Origin: Betaproteobacteria bacterium
GTDB lineage: Bacteria; Pseudomonadota; Gammaproteobacteria; Burkholderiales; Rhodocyclaceae
Reading direction: 5' to 3'
DNA: 64,000 nucleotides
Assembly: GCA_020621865.1 (NCBI GenBank)
Contig: JAHRYW010000004.1
Span: 62,001 to 126,000 of the forward strand
The notes under the pieces were generated by a model. That model saw nothing but the letters and a program-made list of their open reading frames with translations, had not been told where the DNA came from and did not search any database. The position numbers and the translations under genes are program-made. Positions 1 through 9,081 of this stretch are shown here, piece after piece (the first letter of the stretch is position 1; each line of letters begins with the position of its first letter).

Positions 1-386
1 AAGAAGACCATGATCCCAACCGCAAAATTTCCACCGACCAGGAAATGCCCGAATGCTTCAATTACCTTGCCTGCAGCATCCGGCCCGGTATGCCCTTCGA
101 GCATGACCACCCGGGTTGATGCCACATTCAAAGACAATCGCAGTAGCGTGGTGACTAGCAAAACCGTCGGAAAGACCGAGAATTCCAAGGTTTTCTGGGT
201 GTTGACGGCAACCAGCAGGACGAGAACCGAGATGGCGATATTGAAGGTAAAGAAGACATCCAGCACAAAAGCCGGAAGCGGCAACACCATCATCGCCAGA
301 ATCATCAGGATCAAAATGGGCGCCGCCATCTGACCGAGGTTCATTCGCCCCAGAAAACTCTGCATACCAAGCGAAGAGGCTGCCAT
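1..386 (-). CDS. flhA: FlhA, flagellar type III export gate protein (N-terminal part)
   Basis: The minus strand reads as the N-terminal 128 residues of FlhA, the large membrane component of the flagellar export gate. The visible part starts MAASSLGMQSF, then has hydrophobic segments (PILILMILAMMVLPLPAFVL and onwards) and the conserved stretch LLRLSLNVASTR. The gene continues past the left edge, so the cytoplasmic domain is not seen. The ATG lies directly after the flhB stop with no spacer, which implies translational coupling. The flhB-flhA order is typical of proteobacteria. Confidence 0.95.
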   Translation of the reverse strand, partial: MAASSLGMQSFLGRMNLGQMAAPILILMILAMMVLPLPAFVLDVFFTFNIAISVLVLLVAVNTQKTLEFSVFPTVLLVTTLLRLSLNVASTRVVMLEGHTGPDAAGKVIEAFGHFLVGGNFAVGIMVF

Positions 387-1526
387 TTACACAGCCTCCG
401 GAACGAGTTCAGGCGGAACAGGCAAATCACGAGGGGGAACAGGATACACGCCCCCCGTTTGTCTCCAGTTCGCAAGCTGATAGATATAAGCGAGAAGCTC
501 CGCGACTGCGTTATACAGGGCGGAGGGGATTTCGGCATCGATCTCGGTATGTTTGTACAGCGCTCGCGCCAAAGGTGGCGCTTCCATAATCGGCACCGCG
601 CTTTCGCTGGCAACCTCCCGAATCTTCAGTGCTACTGCCCCTACGCCTTTCGCCACCACCTTGGGAGCCCCCATTCCGGCCTGATAGGAAAGCGCCACTG
701 CATAGTGCGTCGGGTTCGTCACAACCACATTCGCGGTGGGGACGGCAGCCATCATTCGCTTTCGCGCCGCCTGCATCTGCAGACTGCGAATGCGCCCCTT
801 GACATGCGGGTCGCCCATCATTTCCTTCATTTCCTGTTTGACCTCTTCCTTGGTCATTTTCAGCTTATGGAAATACTGCCAAAGCTGAAAAGGAACATCT
901 GCAGCAACAACCAAAACAAGCGTCGCCACCAGGATCAGAAATGAAAAGGAAATGAGATGCCCCGCGTGGGCAATACCAGCCTCCAACGGCTCTCCAAGCA
1001 AACCCAATATCTCCTCACGCTCCTTCCAGACAAGCAGCGCGGCAACACCGCCAACCAGAAGTGCTTTCAGAATCGCCTTGGCCAACTCCATCAAGCTATT
1101 CCATGAAAACAGACGCCCCAAACCGGAGATCGGATCCAAGCGCTTCAAATCGGGAACAAGCGCCTTTGGTGAAAACACCCAGGCATTCAAAAAGAACGGC
1201 GGCAGAATTGCCGCCACCAGCAACACAGCCAACAACGGAGAGAATGCGAGAAGGGCATCACCGGAAATCTCCGCCAGCCGCGGCAACATCAGATCCGGAT
1301 CACGCATGTATTGAGGCTCGACGATAAAACCCTTTTTGACGATGGACATGGAGCGCTCCATGAACCATCTGCCCATCATCCAGAACGCCGCTCCGGCAAC
1401 CACAAGAACCAGAAAAGTAGAAAGTTCGCGGGAATGGGGGACCTGACCCTGCTCACGGGCCTGCTCGATTCGCCTGCCTGTAGGCTCTTCAGTTTTCTCG
1501 AGGTCGCTATCTTCCGCCATAGCCAT
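387..1526 (-). CDS. flhB: FlhB, flagellar export switch protein
   Basis: FlhB is a membrane protein of the flagellar type III export apparatus that switches specificity from rod/hook to filament substrates by cleaving itself. The 379-residue product has the usual start EDSDLEKTEEPT, four hydrophobic segments, the charged linker (KMTKEEVKQEMKEMMGDP) and the autocleavage motif NPTH in VVTNPTHYAVAL. Length is normal. A second in-frame ATG two codons in (1520) could be the true start, because neither has a strong ribosome site. flhA follows immediately. Confidence 0.96.
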   Translation of the reverse strand: MAMAEDSDLEKTEEPTGRRIEQAREQGQVPHSRELSTFLVLVVAGAAFWMMGRWFMERSMSIVKKGFIVEPQYMRDPDLMLPRLAEISGDALLAFSPLLAVLLVAAILPPFFLNAWVFSPKALVPDLKRLDPISGLGRLFSWNSLMELAKAILKALLVGGVAALLVWKEREEILGLLGEPLEAGIAHAGHLISFSFLILVATLVLVVAADVPFQLWQYFHKLKMTKEEVKQEMKEMMGDPHVKGRIRSLQMQAARKRMMAAVPTANVVVTNPTHYAVALSYQAGMGAPKVVAKGVGAVALKIREVASESAVPIMEAPPLARALYKHTEIDAEIPSALYNAVAELLAYIYQLANWRQTGGVYPVPPRDLPVPPELVPEAV

Positions 1527-1546
1527 CTTTGGTAGGTGTTGTGGCT

Positions 1547-1552
1547 ATTATA
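1547..1552 (-). promoter_or_regulatory. Candidate -10 box upstream of flhB
   Basis: The minus strand carries a perfect TATAAT about 20 bases before the flhB ATG. This would give a short leader. No convincing -35 or sigma-28 element was seen, so the assignment is weak. Confidence 0.35.
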
Positions 1553-1644
1553 GGAAAAAACCAAAAAAATTAAAGAGGTACACCAGTTTATTTAGCTGAT
1601 TTCTCAGATGCCAATCGCAAGCACATGACAACAGAGTAAACCTG

Positions 1645-1676
1645 AAAATAAAAAGAGGGGGCCGAAGCCCCCTCTC
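1645..1676 (-). terminator. Rho-independent terminator after cheA(1)
   Basis: On the minus strand an 8-bp perfect stem (GAGGGGGC / GCCCCCTC, loop TTCG) is followed by TTTTTATTTT. It sits between the cheA(1) stop and flhB, so it should end the che transcript and leave flhBA mainly to its own promoter. Confidence 0.85.
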
Positions 1677-1699
1677 AACTCGTTGACTTGGAACGAAAA

Positions 1700-3616
1700 T
1701 CAGGCGAAGTCTAACGACCTCACTGCCGATCCGATGTCCACATGCTGCCCCAAATCGGTCAGCAACTCCTTCATGTCGAGGATCAGCACAATCTGCCCAT
1801 TTGACAGCGTAGTCACACCTGCCACGCCCTTGGGACGAAAATCCTCCAGCGACTTGATCACTGCATCATCACGCCCGGCAAAGCTATCGACCGCCAAGAT
1901 GAAGCTTCGCTCTGCCGTCTGCATGAAGACACCGTACTCGGGTTCGCGTTCCAGCGGCCAGCCAAGCAGACGAGCCAGCGCAATGACCGGCAGAACTTCA
2001 CCACGAACCACGAGCGTTTCCTTGCCGCCGACCTCCTGAATACGGTTCTGCTCGATCGGAAGGATTTCACGAACCAGGGACAGGGGCAGCGCAAACGGCT
2101 GATCTCCAAGCAACACCAACAACACCGGCAGAATTGCCAACGTAAGCGGCAACGAAATGATAAAGACCGACCCCTTCCCTGGCTCCGAGCGAATATCAAT
2201 CGAACCGTTAAGTTTCTGGATGTTAGTCTTGACCACATCCATACCAACACCACGCCCGGACACATCGGAAATCTGCGCCTTGGTCGAGAATCCAGGCAGG
2301 AAAATCAAATTCAAGCTCTGGCGCTCATCGAGCGTATTGGCCTCTTCCTCAGAAATCAGCCCCTTCTCGATGGCTTTGGCGCGTATTCTCTCAGCGCTCA
2401 TCCCCTTGCCGTCATCCGCAATAATCAGGACGATATGATCCCCTTCCTGACGCGCCTCCAGACGAACCAAGCTCTTTATCGGCTTACCTGCCGCTTGGCG
2501 CTCCTCGGGCATTTCGACGCCATGGTCAACGGCATTGCGAATCAAGTGGATCAACGGATCTGCGAGATCCTCGATCATCGTCTTGTCGACTTCAGTTTCT
2601 TCACCGGCCAAAACCAATTCCACATCCTTGCCCAATTGACGAGCAAGGTCCCGAGCAATCCGTGGATACTTCTGGAACAACCGGCCGATCGGTTGCATTC
2701 GGGTTTTCATCACCGAATTTTGCAGATCGGACACCAACAAATCGAGCTGGCTAACGGCCTGATCCAGCGCATGAAGCGTTTCCGAATCGTTTTTTCCAGC
2801 CAGGATATCCGCCCGCAAACTGGTTAACCGGTTCTTGGTCAAGCCGATTTCACCAGACAAGTTCAACACCTGATCGAGACGGGAGGTATCAACTCGAATC
2901 GTATTTTCGCGAACTCGCTCTTCTGCACGCCTGGCTGAAGTCGGCTGACCACCAGGACGATCAGTAGCCCGTCGGCCAAACGCCGAGGGCTGTTGCTCAG
3001 CAGCCACAACAGTTGCCACCATCCCTGGAGCTTTAGCCGCTTCAATCGAGGAGGTCTCTGCCTTGGTAATTAGCTCGCTCGGTACAGCCTGCTTGGAAAC
3101 CTCTCCAGTCACGGCAGAATGCAACTCCGCCCAATTCGGCTCAGCCGAATTAACCCCCGCCCCCGCTGAAGCCTGGGAGGCAGGAGGAGGAGACAAATCT
3201 GCCGGGGCTGCCGCAACATGGGCCTCACCACTCAAGGCCCCCTGCAAGGCAGCAATGACCTCGGGCGCAGCCGGTTGCGGCTGGACCATTTGCCCCAGTT
3301 CTCCAAACATGTCACGAACGCCCTTGGTGGCCGCCATGATGATATCCATCAACTCCGAGGTCAGCTCAAGTTCGCCATTACGCAGGCGATCGAACAAGTT
3401 TTCAGTCAGATGGCACAAAGTGACCAGCTCAGTGGCATTGAGAAAGCCAGCCCCGCCTTTGACCGTATGAAATCCACGGAATATGTCGTTCAACAACCCC
3501 CGGTCGTCGGGCATTTTTTCGAGATCTACCAATTTGTTATCTACGTCAGACAACAAATCATGAGCCTCCTGCAAGAAATCCTGCAGCAGATCTTCCATTC
3601 CGCCAAAGTCACTCAT
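1700..3616 (-). CDS. cheA: CheA(1), chemotaxis histidine kinase grouped with cheZ and cheY
   Basis: This is the receptor-coupled histidine kinase that phosphorylates CheY and CheB. The 638 residues contain an N-terminal Hpt domain (FHTVKGGAGFLN, phospho-His at residue 50), an Ala/Pro-rich linker (about 120-230), the dimerisation domain, the ATPase core (HLIRNAVDHG N-box, DDGKGMS and GRGVGMD G-boxes) and a C-terminal CheW-like domain. It differs clearly from the second CheA at 15.8-18.1 kb. It is the last gene of the run cheV-cheV-cheY-cheZ-cheA and is followed by a terminator. Confidence 0.95.
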   Translation of the reverse strand: MSDFGGMEDLLQDFLQEAHDLLSDVDNKLVDLEKMPDDRGLLNDIFRGFHTVKGGAGFLNATELVTLCHLTENLFDRLRNGELELTSELMDIIMAATKGVRDMFGELGQMVQPQPAAPEVIAALQGALSGEAHVAAAPADLSPPPASQASAGAGVNSAEPNWAELHSAVTGEVSKQAVPSELITKAETSSIEAAKAPGMVATVVAAEQQPSAFGRRATDRPGGQPTSARRAEERVRENTIRVDTSRLDQVLNLSGEIGLTKNRLTSLRADILAGKNDSETLHALDQAVSQLDLLVSDLQNSVMKTRMQPIGRLFQKYPRIARDLARQLGKDVELVLAGEETEVDKTMIEDLADPLIHLIRNAVDHGVEMPEERQAAGKPIKSLVRLEARQEGDHIVLIIADDGKGMSAERIRAKAIEKGLISEEEANTLDERQSLNLIFLPGFSTKAQISDVSGRGVGMDVVKTNIQKLNGSIDIRSEPGKGSVFIISLPLTLAILPVLLVLLGDQPFALPLSLVREILPIEQNRIQEVGGKETLVVRGEVLPVIALARLLGWPLEREPEYGVFMQTAERSFILAVDSFAGRDDAVIKSLEDFRPKGVAGVTTLSNGQIVLILDMKELLTDLGQHVDIGSAVRSLDFA

Positions 3617-3627
3617 TCTCGCCCTCC

Positions 3628-4482
3628 TCAGAACCCGAGGCTATCGAGCAGATCATCAACCTGCTCTTGGTTGACCACCACATCGGTACGCCCTTCGGCA
3701 TTGATCACCGGGCCATTCATCAAACTGGCAACCTCGTCGGTGCGTTTCGTTTCTGGCAGCACTTCTATAAGAACATTCATCAGTCCGGACTCTAGATCCT
3801 GGGCAAGCACAACAATCTTCTTGATAACCTGCCCGGTCAGATCCTGAAAATCCTGAGCCATCATGATTTCTGTCAACTGGGCATGCGTGCCCCGAGTTTT
3901 CTGAGGCAACTGCTCGTTAAGAAATGCACGTGTTTCTTCGGCCAGCGCCTTGAACTCTTCAACCCCCAGCTCATTGGCAAACAATTTGTCCCAGCGCTTA
4001 CCCAACGCGAGGGCACCATTCTCTATGTCGTCCACCAAGGGCGCCGCCACATCGGTAGCATTCAGAACACGGCACGCAGCCTGTTCGGTCAGATTGGCGA
4101 CATACGCCAACCGGTCCTTTGCGTCCGGGAGTGCAGAAACGGTCTTTTCAAGGAGCTTGTCGTAACCTAGCTGCCCCAGCGTGTCATGAAGTGCGCGCGC
4201 CATATGGCCAATGCGGTTAAACACAGCCTCTTGCTGGGGCCATCCATCACCGGCCACCGAAGACGATTGGGTGCCTCCTGACTGCTGAGACGCGCCGTGG
4301 CATACGGCGTGCGTTTCGAGTGAAACACTGTCAAACAAAGCCTGGAGATCATCACTATCGGCACCTGCCGGAGCGGCTGGTGTCGGCACAGGGAAAGAAG
4401 GCGCCGAAGGCTCGGGTACAAAATCTGAAGCAATGGAATCGAAAAGTGCTTCGAGATCAGAAGAATCATTATTGGCTGACAT
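3628..4482 (-). CDS. cheZ: CheZ, CheY-P phosphatase
   Basis: CheZ dephosphorylates CheY-P. The 284-residue protein has a low-complexity N-terminus and then the long helical hairpin. The catalytic region reads MMAQDFQDLTGQVIKKI, with the Gln expected to enter the CheY active site. The C-terminus VDDLLDSLGF is the CheY-tethering helix. It lies between cheY (8 bases away) and cheA(1). Confidence 0.95.
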   Translation of the reverse strand: MSANNDSSDLEALFDSIASDFVPEPSAPSFPVPTPAAPAGADSDDLQALFDSVSLETHAVCHGASQQSGGTQSSSVAGDGWPQQEAVFNRIGHMARALHDTLGQLGYDKLLEKTVSALPDAKDRLAYVANLTEQAACRVLNATDVAAPLVDDIENGALALGKRWDKLFANELGVEEFKALAEETRAFLNEQLPQKTRGTHAQLTEIMMAQDFQDLTGQVIKKIVVLAQDLESGLMNVLIEVLPETKRTDEVASLMNGPVINAEGRTDVVVNQEQVDDLLDSLGF

Positions 4483-4490
4483 GACTCCCC

Positions 4491-4886
4491 CTACGCCAAG
4501 CCCATTTTTTCGAAAATCTTGTTCAACTTTTCCGAAAGTGTCCCCGCCGTGAAAGGCTTGACGATATACCCGCTCGCCCCTGCTTGGGCTGCAGCGATGA
4601 TATTTTCCTTCTTCGCTTCGGCTGTAATCATCAACACCGGGAGATGCTTCAGATTCGGGGTCGAACGTATCGTCTGCAACAGGGTCAGACCATCCATGTT
4701 TGGCATGTTCCAGTCTGTAACCACAAACTCAAACCCGCCAGCCTGAAGCTTCTGCAGGGCGATCGCACCATCCTCTGCTTCGTCGACGTTGGTATACCCG
4801 AGCTCTTTCAGGAGATTGCGAACAATCCTGCGCATCGTGGAGAAATCATCCACCACAAGAAATCTCATTTTTGGATCAGCTGCCAT
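4491..4886 (-). CDS. cheY: CheY, flagellar motor response regulator
   Basis: This is a single-domain receiver of 131 residues. It has the acidic pair in [11 protein letters not shown], the phospho-acceptor Asp in [12 protein letters not shown], Thr in [11 protein letters not shown] and Lys in [12 protein letters not shown]. The sequence is very close to classic CheY. Its place next to cheZ and cheA(1) marks it as the switch-binding CheY, in contrast to the other receiver at 18.2 kb. Confidence 0.96.
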   Translation of the reverse strand: MAADPKMRFLVVDDFSTMRRIVRNLLKELGYTNVDEAEDGAIALQKLQAGGFEFVVTDWNMPNMDGLTLLQTIRSTPNLKHLPVLMITAEAKKENIIAAAQAGASGYIVKPFTAGTLSEKLNKIFEKMGLA

Positions 4887-4910
4887 GCAGTACTCCGGAA
4901 ACTTTGTTTG

Positions 4911-5846
4911 TTATCGTTCAATTAGCGGGCGCAAGGTATCTGCGAGCGCCTCTGCATCAAATTTTGCGACATAGGCATCTACGCCCACCGACTTGCCCAT
5001 GGCCCTATTGGCTTCTGAAGACAGCGAAGAATGCATGACAACCGGCACCCCCTCAAATCGAGGATCAGATTTGACATTTTTGGTTAGCACATAGCCATCC
5101 ATTTCAGGCATTTCCGCATCCACGAGGATCAGGCGTATATCGTCACGAATATTGCGCCCCATCTGTTGGGCATGCGCCGCTATTCCCTGAAGTCGCGTCC
5201 ACGCCTCCGCGCCATTGGTCGCATGCTTGTGACGCACCCCCAACTTATCTAGGACTTCGGATATTTTCCTGCGTGCAACTATCGAATCATCAACAAAAAA
5301 TACGCTCGTTTCGGGATCAACACGCGCCGGAACGATGTCGACGATCATCGCCTCTCCGAACGCATTTGAGAGGATTTGCTCGACGTCGAGAATTGACACC
5401 AAGCCCCCACCTTCCAGTTCGATAACTGCAGTGATCAACCCTTGATTAGCCGTAAGCACGCTCTCAGGAGCTTTCACACGCTCCCAGTCAACACGAATAA
5501 TCCGGTCCACTTCATCCACCAAAAATCCAAGTGTCCGCTTGGAATACTCTGCGACCATCATGGTTTTACCCAGCCCTGGCTTAGTATCAAGGTGCATGAA
5601 TGGTGCCAGTGAAAGAACTGGAATCACGTTACCGCGCAGTGAAATCAGCCCTTCGACACCTCGCGGCATATTTGGTGTCTTGGTGATATGGGGGGTCCGC
5701 CCAACCTCACGCACCTTGAACACGTTAATACCAAAAATCTCTCGCGTCCCAAGGGAGAACAGGAGAATTTCCATCTTGTTGGAACCTGCCAGACGAGTGC
5801 GTGCATCAACGCTATCCAACAGGTTCTTGTTCTCAACGAGATTCAT
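4911..5846 (-). CDS. cheV: CheV, CheW-receiver coupling protein (first of tandem pair by coordinate)
   Basis: CheV links receptors to CheA through a CheW-like domain and is tuned by phosphorylation of its receiver. The CheW part is about residues 15-165 (FGINVFKVREVGRTPHIT, GLISLRGNVIPV). The receiver follows, with Asp in ILVDAEMPEMDGY and Lys in YVAKFDAEAL. The reading frame is open to a TTG at 5861, but the ATG at 5846 has GGAG at good spacing and gives the usual N-terminus, so it is preferred (311 residues). It lies just downstream of a second cheV. Confidence 0.93.
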   Translation of the reverse strand: MNLVENKNLLDSVDARTRLAGSNKMEILLFSLGTREIFGINVFKVREVGRTPHITKTPNMPRGVEGLISLRGNVIPVLSLAPFMHLDTKPGLGKTMMVAEYSKRTLGFLVDEVDRIIRVDWERVKAPESVLTANQGLITAVIELEGGGLVSILDVEQILSNAFGEAMIVDIVPARVDPETSVFFVDDSIVARRKISEVLDKLGVRHKHATNGAEAWTRLQGIAAHAQQMGRNIRDDIRLILVDAEMPEMDGYVLTKNVKSDPRFEGVPVVMHSSLSSEANRAMGKSVGVDAYVAKFDAEALADTLRPLIER

Positions 5847-5865
5847 CGTTCGCTCCAGCAATATT

Positions 5866-6834
5866 TCAAGCCACGCGCACCGGCGAAGTATCCACTCCCA
5901 GACGCTTCGCCAACGTCTCAGACAAGCGCAATGGCTCGAACTTGGGTACGTATTCGTCCACCCCTACCGACAAACCCAGTTTTTGATTCGACATGCCCGA
6001 CAGTGATGAATGCATGACCACCGAAATTCCGTTGAAACGTGGGTCAGATTTGACTTTTTTGGTGAGAATGTACCCGTCCATTTCGGGCATTTCGATATCT
6101 GTCAGGATCAAGCTTATGATCGATGACGCTGGCTGACCCATGGACTGGGCATAGATCGCCACCTTATCCAATTCATCCCACATTTGCCTGCCATTCACCG
6201 CGGCCACACCCTTCACGCCCATGGCCACGAGCGTACGTTCGATCTGCTTGCGCGCCACGCTGGAGTCATCACAGTAAAAAACCGTGCATTCCGGTTTATC
6301 TACAGTGACCACACCACGGTACATGATCTCGTTATCGATGTTGGTCGTTTCGGAAAGAACCTTTTCGACATCCATCATCATCACTAGACGATTGTCTTCC
6401 AGTTCAGTTACCGCAGTCACCAGCCCGCCGGTTTGCGCCGTCAACATTTCCGGCGGCACGCGCATCTTGCTCCAATCCAAGCGAAGGATGGTATCGACCC
6501 CCTCAACCAAAAACCCCTGAGTATGGCCGTTATATTCCGTCACGATCATGATTTCGCGCGGCGTGTCAGCTGTAATTCCCGAGTATTTCGCAAGATCAAT
6601 CACAGGCACCAGTACGCCACGCAGACTAACCATTCCCTCAATCGAAGGCGGCATATCAGGCGCAGCCGTGATCACAGGGGTACGCATGACCTCGCGGACC
6701 TTGAAAACATTGATGCCATAGGTTTCACGGCGCCCGGTCCGCTGATCTACACCCAAGAAAAAGAGCAATATCTCAAGCTTGTTGGTTCCCGCCAACTTTG
6801 TTCGTGCATCAATATTTCTTAGCAACTCTGACAT
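5866..6834 (-). CDS. cheV: CheV, CheW-receiver coupling protein (upstream member of tandem pair)
   Basis: This second CheV has 322 residues with the same CheW-receiver layout (YGINVFKVREVMRTPVIT, then LILTDIEMPEMDGYILTKKV). It is similar to its neighbour throughout and is best explained as a tandem duplication. It carries a short extra loop (DQRTGRRET) after the first strand. The start has a good ribosome site (GAGGACGACAATG). It is separated from the upstream STAS gene by 141 bases in which no gene was seen. Confidence 0.93.
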   Translation of the reverse strand: MSELLRNIDARTKLAGTNKLEILLFFLGVDQRTGRRETYGINVFKVREVMRTPVITAAPDMPPSIEGMVSLRGVLVPVIDLAKYSGITADTPREIMIVTEYNGHTQGFLVEGVDTILRLDWSKMRVPPEMLTAQTGGLVTAVTELEDNRLVMMMDVEKVLSETTNIDNEIMYRGVVTVDKPECTVFYCDDSSVARKQIERTLVAMGVKGVAAVNGRQMWDELDKVAIYAQSMGQPASSIISLILTDIEMPEMDGYILTKKVKSDPRFNGISVVMHSSLSGMSNQKLGLSVGVDEYVPKFEPLRLSETLAKRLGVDTSPVRVA

Positions 6835-6975
6835 TGTCGTCCTCTCTCATCGCCCATCCTGCCAATCCCTGCCAACACCCCAAACCAGGTAGGCATCCAT
6901 ATCACCGAACGGCAACGACTTACCCAACCTCAGGAATCCACCCCTGCACGCTTAACGGCACCCGAAGCGAAACAT

Positions 6976-7281
6976 TTAGGAAATTTGGAATAATTTACCA
7001 AAATTAGCAATATCTAGCACCTGTTTTACATTACCACGAACCCCGGTAAGCGCGACGTCCTTGTTGGCGCCTCCCAACTTATCCCGCAACATCAGCAACA
7101 TGCCAAGAGCAGAGCTATCAAGATAATCGACGCCGGAAAAATCGACGACTACCGAACGTACCGACGCGTCAGCCACCAGTGGCTCATAGGCGCCGCGAAA
7201 TTCGCGGTGGGTGTTGAAATCAAACCTGCCAGACAACTTGACGACAGCCTTACCGGCCTCATTTTGAATGCTCGCTTGCAT
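6976..7281 (-). CDS. STAS-domain protein (anti-sigma-factor-antagonist type)
   Basis: This is a 101-residue single STAS domain. The signature VVVDFSGVDYLDSSALGMLLMLRDKL includes the phosphorylatable Ser pair of the SpoIIAA family. Such proteins bind partner kinases or phosphatases by phosphorylation state. Here it lies between cheB and cheV, so a role in signal output linked to chemotaxis is an inference from position only. The start has AGGAAA upstream. No cognate kinase gene is in the window. Confidence 0.88.
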   Translation of the reverse strand: MQASIQNEAGKAVVKLSGRFDFNTHREFRGAYEPLVADASVRSVVVDFSGVDYLDSSALGMLLMLRDKLGGANKDVALTGVRGNVKQVLDIANFGKLFQIS

Positions 7282-7360
7282 TTGTTTTCCTATAAATAAA
7301 AATGCAGATTCTGACCTAGTTTAATACTTTACTTGTCGCCGGCAAGCCAAAGCAAGAATG

Positions 7361-8410
7361 TCAGGCGACGACCGCACCAAGCACTCGGCGCGCCATATGA
7401 TCCAACGAACATTGTTCATCGACCGCACCAATCAGAAAAGCTTCACGTGGCATACCGTAGACAACACAGCTTGCCTCGTCTTGGCCAAAGGTTTTGGCAC
7501 CAGCCTGACGCATACGCAAAAGTCCCTGTGCGCCATCCTTTCCCATTCCAGTCAAGATTACTCCGATAGCCTTGTTGCCGATGAGTTCTGCCGCAGAATC
7601 AAATAGCACATCTACGGATGGACGATGTCGATTCACAGGGGGAGTTGACGCCAATTCGGTGACATATCCCGATGCAGCCCGACGAATGAGCATGTGTGAA
7701 TGGCCCGGGGCAATATAAACCGTTCCAGGCTCAAGTTTTTCATTGCCATGCGCCTCAATGACTCTTGGTGCGCAAATTCCATCCAGTCGGCGAGCAAACG
7801 AAGCTGTAAACGTCTCAGGCATGTGTTGCACGACAAGGATCGGCGGACAGTCTGCCGGCACGCCTTGCAGGAATTCCTTGATTGCCTCCGTACCGCCCGT
7901 TGATGCTCCAACGAAGATTATTTTGCCGCCCCCCCCCCCAACTCTAACAGGCATATCAGATGGGCGAAGCGCAGACGAGGTGTGGACCTGCGAGTTCATT
8001 AGGCGACGTAGGCGGGCACCCTTGGCCGCCCGTAGTTTTTCAACAAGTTCTTCTGCATAACTTTCCATGCTCCTTCCGCTGTCTGCGCGGGGCTTGCCGA
8101 TAAAATCGATCGCCCCCAGTTCAAGAGCTTTCAGCGTGATATCCGAGCCAGCCTCGGTAAATGAGGAAACCATGACCACCGGCATCGGTCGCAAACGCAT
8201 CAATCGTTCGAGGAACTCCAGCCCGTCCATTTTTGGCATCTGTACATCCAGAGTCAGAACGTCCGGCGACAGCGCCTTGATCATTTCTCGTGCGCTCTGC
8301 GCATCCGGAGCGGCACCGACAACGTCCATATCTGGAGCCAGGTTGATCATCTGTGTGAGCAATCCACGCATCAGCGCCGAATCATCAACCACAAGGACTC
8401 GAGTTTTCAT
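7361..8410 (-). CDS. cheB: CheB, receptor methylesterase/deamidase
   Basis: CheB removes methyl groups from chemoreceptors during adaptation. The receiver domain ([29 protein letters not shown]) is joined by a linker to the esterase domain. That domain has the catalytic Ser in [12 protein letters not shown], His in [14 protein letters not shown] and Asp in GMGKDGAQG. The ATG at 8410 gives 349 residues and is preferred over an upstream in-frame TTG at 8428. The linker contains a run of 11 G on the coding strand (five Gly in the protein), an obvious slippage site. Confidence 0.94.
   Translation of the reverse strand: MKTRVLVVDDSALMRGLLTQMINLAPDMDVVGAAPDAQSAREMIKALSPDVLTLDVQMPKMDGLEFLERLMRLRPMPVVMVSSFTEAGSDITLKALELGAIDFIGKPRADSGRSMESYAEELVEKLRAAKGARLRRLMNSQVHTSSALRPSDMPVRVGGGGGKIIFVGASTGGTEAIKEFLQGVPADCPPILVVQHMPETFTASFARRLDGICAPRVIEAHGNEKLEPGTVYIAPGHSHMLIRRAASGYVTELASTPPVNRHRPSVDVLFDSAAELIGNKAIGVILTGMGKDGAQGLLRMRQAGAKTFGQDEASCVVYGMPREAFLIGAVDEQCSLDHMARRVLGAVVA
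7929..7939 (-). repeat. Homopolymer of 11 G (coding strand) in cheB
   Basis: Eleven consecutive C on the plus strand lie inside cheB, in the linker between receiver and methylesterase domains. A change of one or two bases would frameshift the esterase domain and leave a free receiver. Confidence 0.9.
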
Positions 8411-8463
8411 CAATACCTGTTCAGACAAATGTGAAAAATAGACATTTTTTTAGGCCGACCGTA

Positions 8464-9069
8464 TCAAATGAACAACTCGACATCCCCTTCCAGCGAAGAA
8501 CTGGACAGCCGGGATTTGTAGTCGCTTTCCCGACTGAACAAGGTATCGTTGTGCACTCGGTGCAACTTCTTCACCAAAACCCGCCCACTATGCGGAAAAT
8601 AGTAAACTTTTCGAGGATATGAATCCAACAAATCCTTAGCAACAATTGGGATTTTTTCGGTCTTCAAAAAATCGAGCACGAACTCCGCATTTCGAGCGCC
8701 AACATTACTACTGGCCAAACTCGCCATCACTGCTCCGCCACCGAAAACCTTGGCCTCCAGGCGATTTCTACGAGCCCCGAGTTTCAGTAGATGATTTATC
8801 AACACCTCCATGGCATAAGTACCATAGCGAGCAGAAGAACCCGCGGAGCTTTTGCCACCATCGTCCGGAAGCATGAAGTGGTTCATGCCGCCAATTCCCG
8901 AGTCGACGTCACGAATGCAGGCCGCCACACACGAACCGAGAACGGTAACCAACAGCGCTTCGTCACCGGAAACGAAATACTCTCCAGGCAATATCTTCGC
9001 TGCCTCGAGTCCAAATTTCCGGTCGAAGTAGCGATTTGTGGCGAGATTTTCATCGTAGGCGTGAGACAC
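8464..9069 (-). CDS. cheD: CheD, chemoreceptor glutamine deamidase
   Basis: CheD deamidates receptor glutamines. The 201 residues contain the catalytic Cys in LVTVLGSCVAACIRD, the His in GGMNHFMLPD and a later Thr-region motif (AKVFGGGAVM). The start is GTG at 9069 with GAAGAAAG upstream, and no ATG fits better. The C-terminus (GDVELFI) resembles that of the MCP-like protein at 18.6-19.8 kb. The gene lies between cheR (12 bases) and cheB. Confidence 0.92.
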   Translation of the reverse strand: MSHAYDENLATNRYFDRKFGLEAAKILPGEYFVSGDEALLVTVLGSCVAACIRDVDSGIGGMNHFMLPDDGGKSSAGSSARYGTYAMEVLINHLLKLGARRNRLEAKVFGGGAVMASLASSNVGARNAEFVLDFLKTEKIPIVAKDLLDSYPRKVYYFPHSGRVLVKKLHRVHNDTLFSRESDYKSRLSSSSLEGDVELFI

Positions 9070-9081
9070 AAATTTCTTTCT

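Noticed and set aside
4055-4066. AATGCTACCGAT on the minus strand in cheZ as a possible further motif copy
   Set aside because: It matches only the first eight bases of the core, lacks GGTC and has no following A/T tracts.
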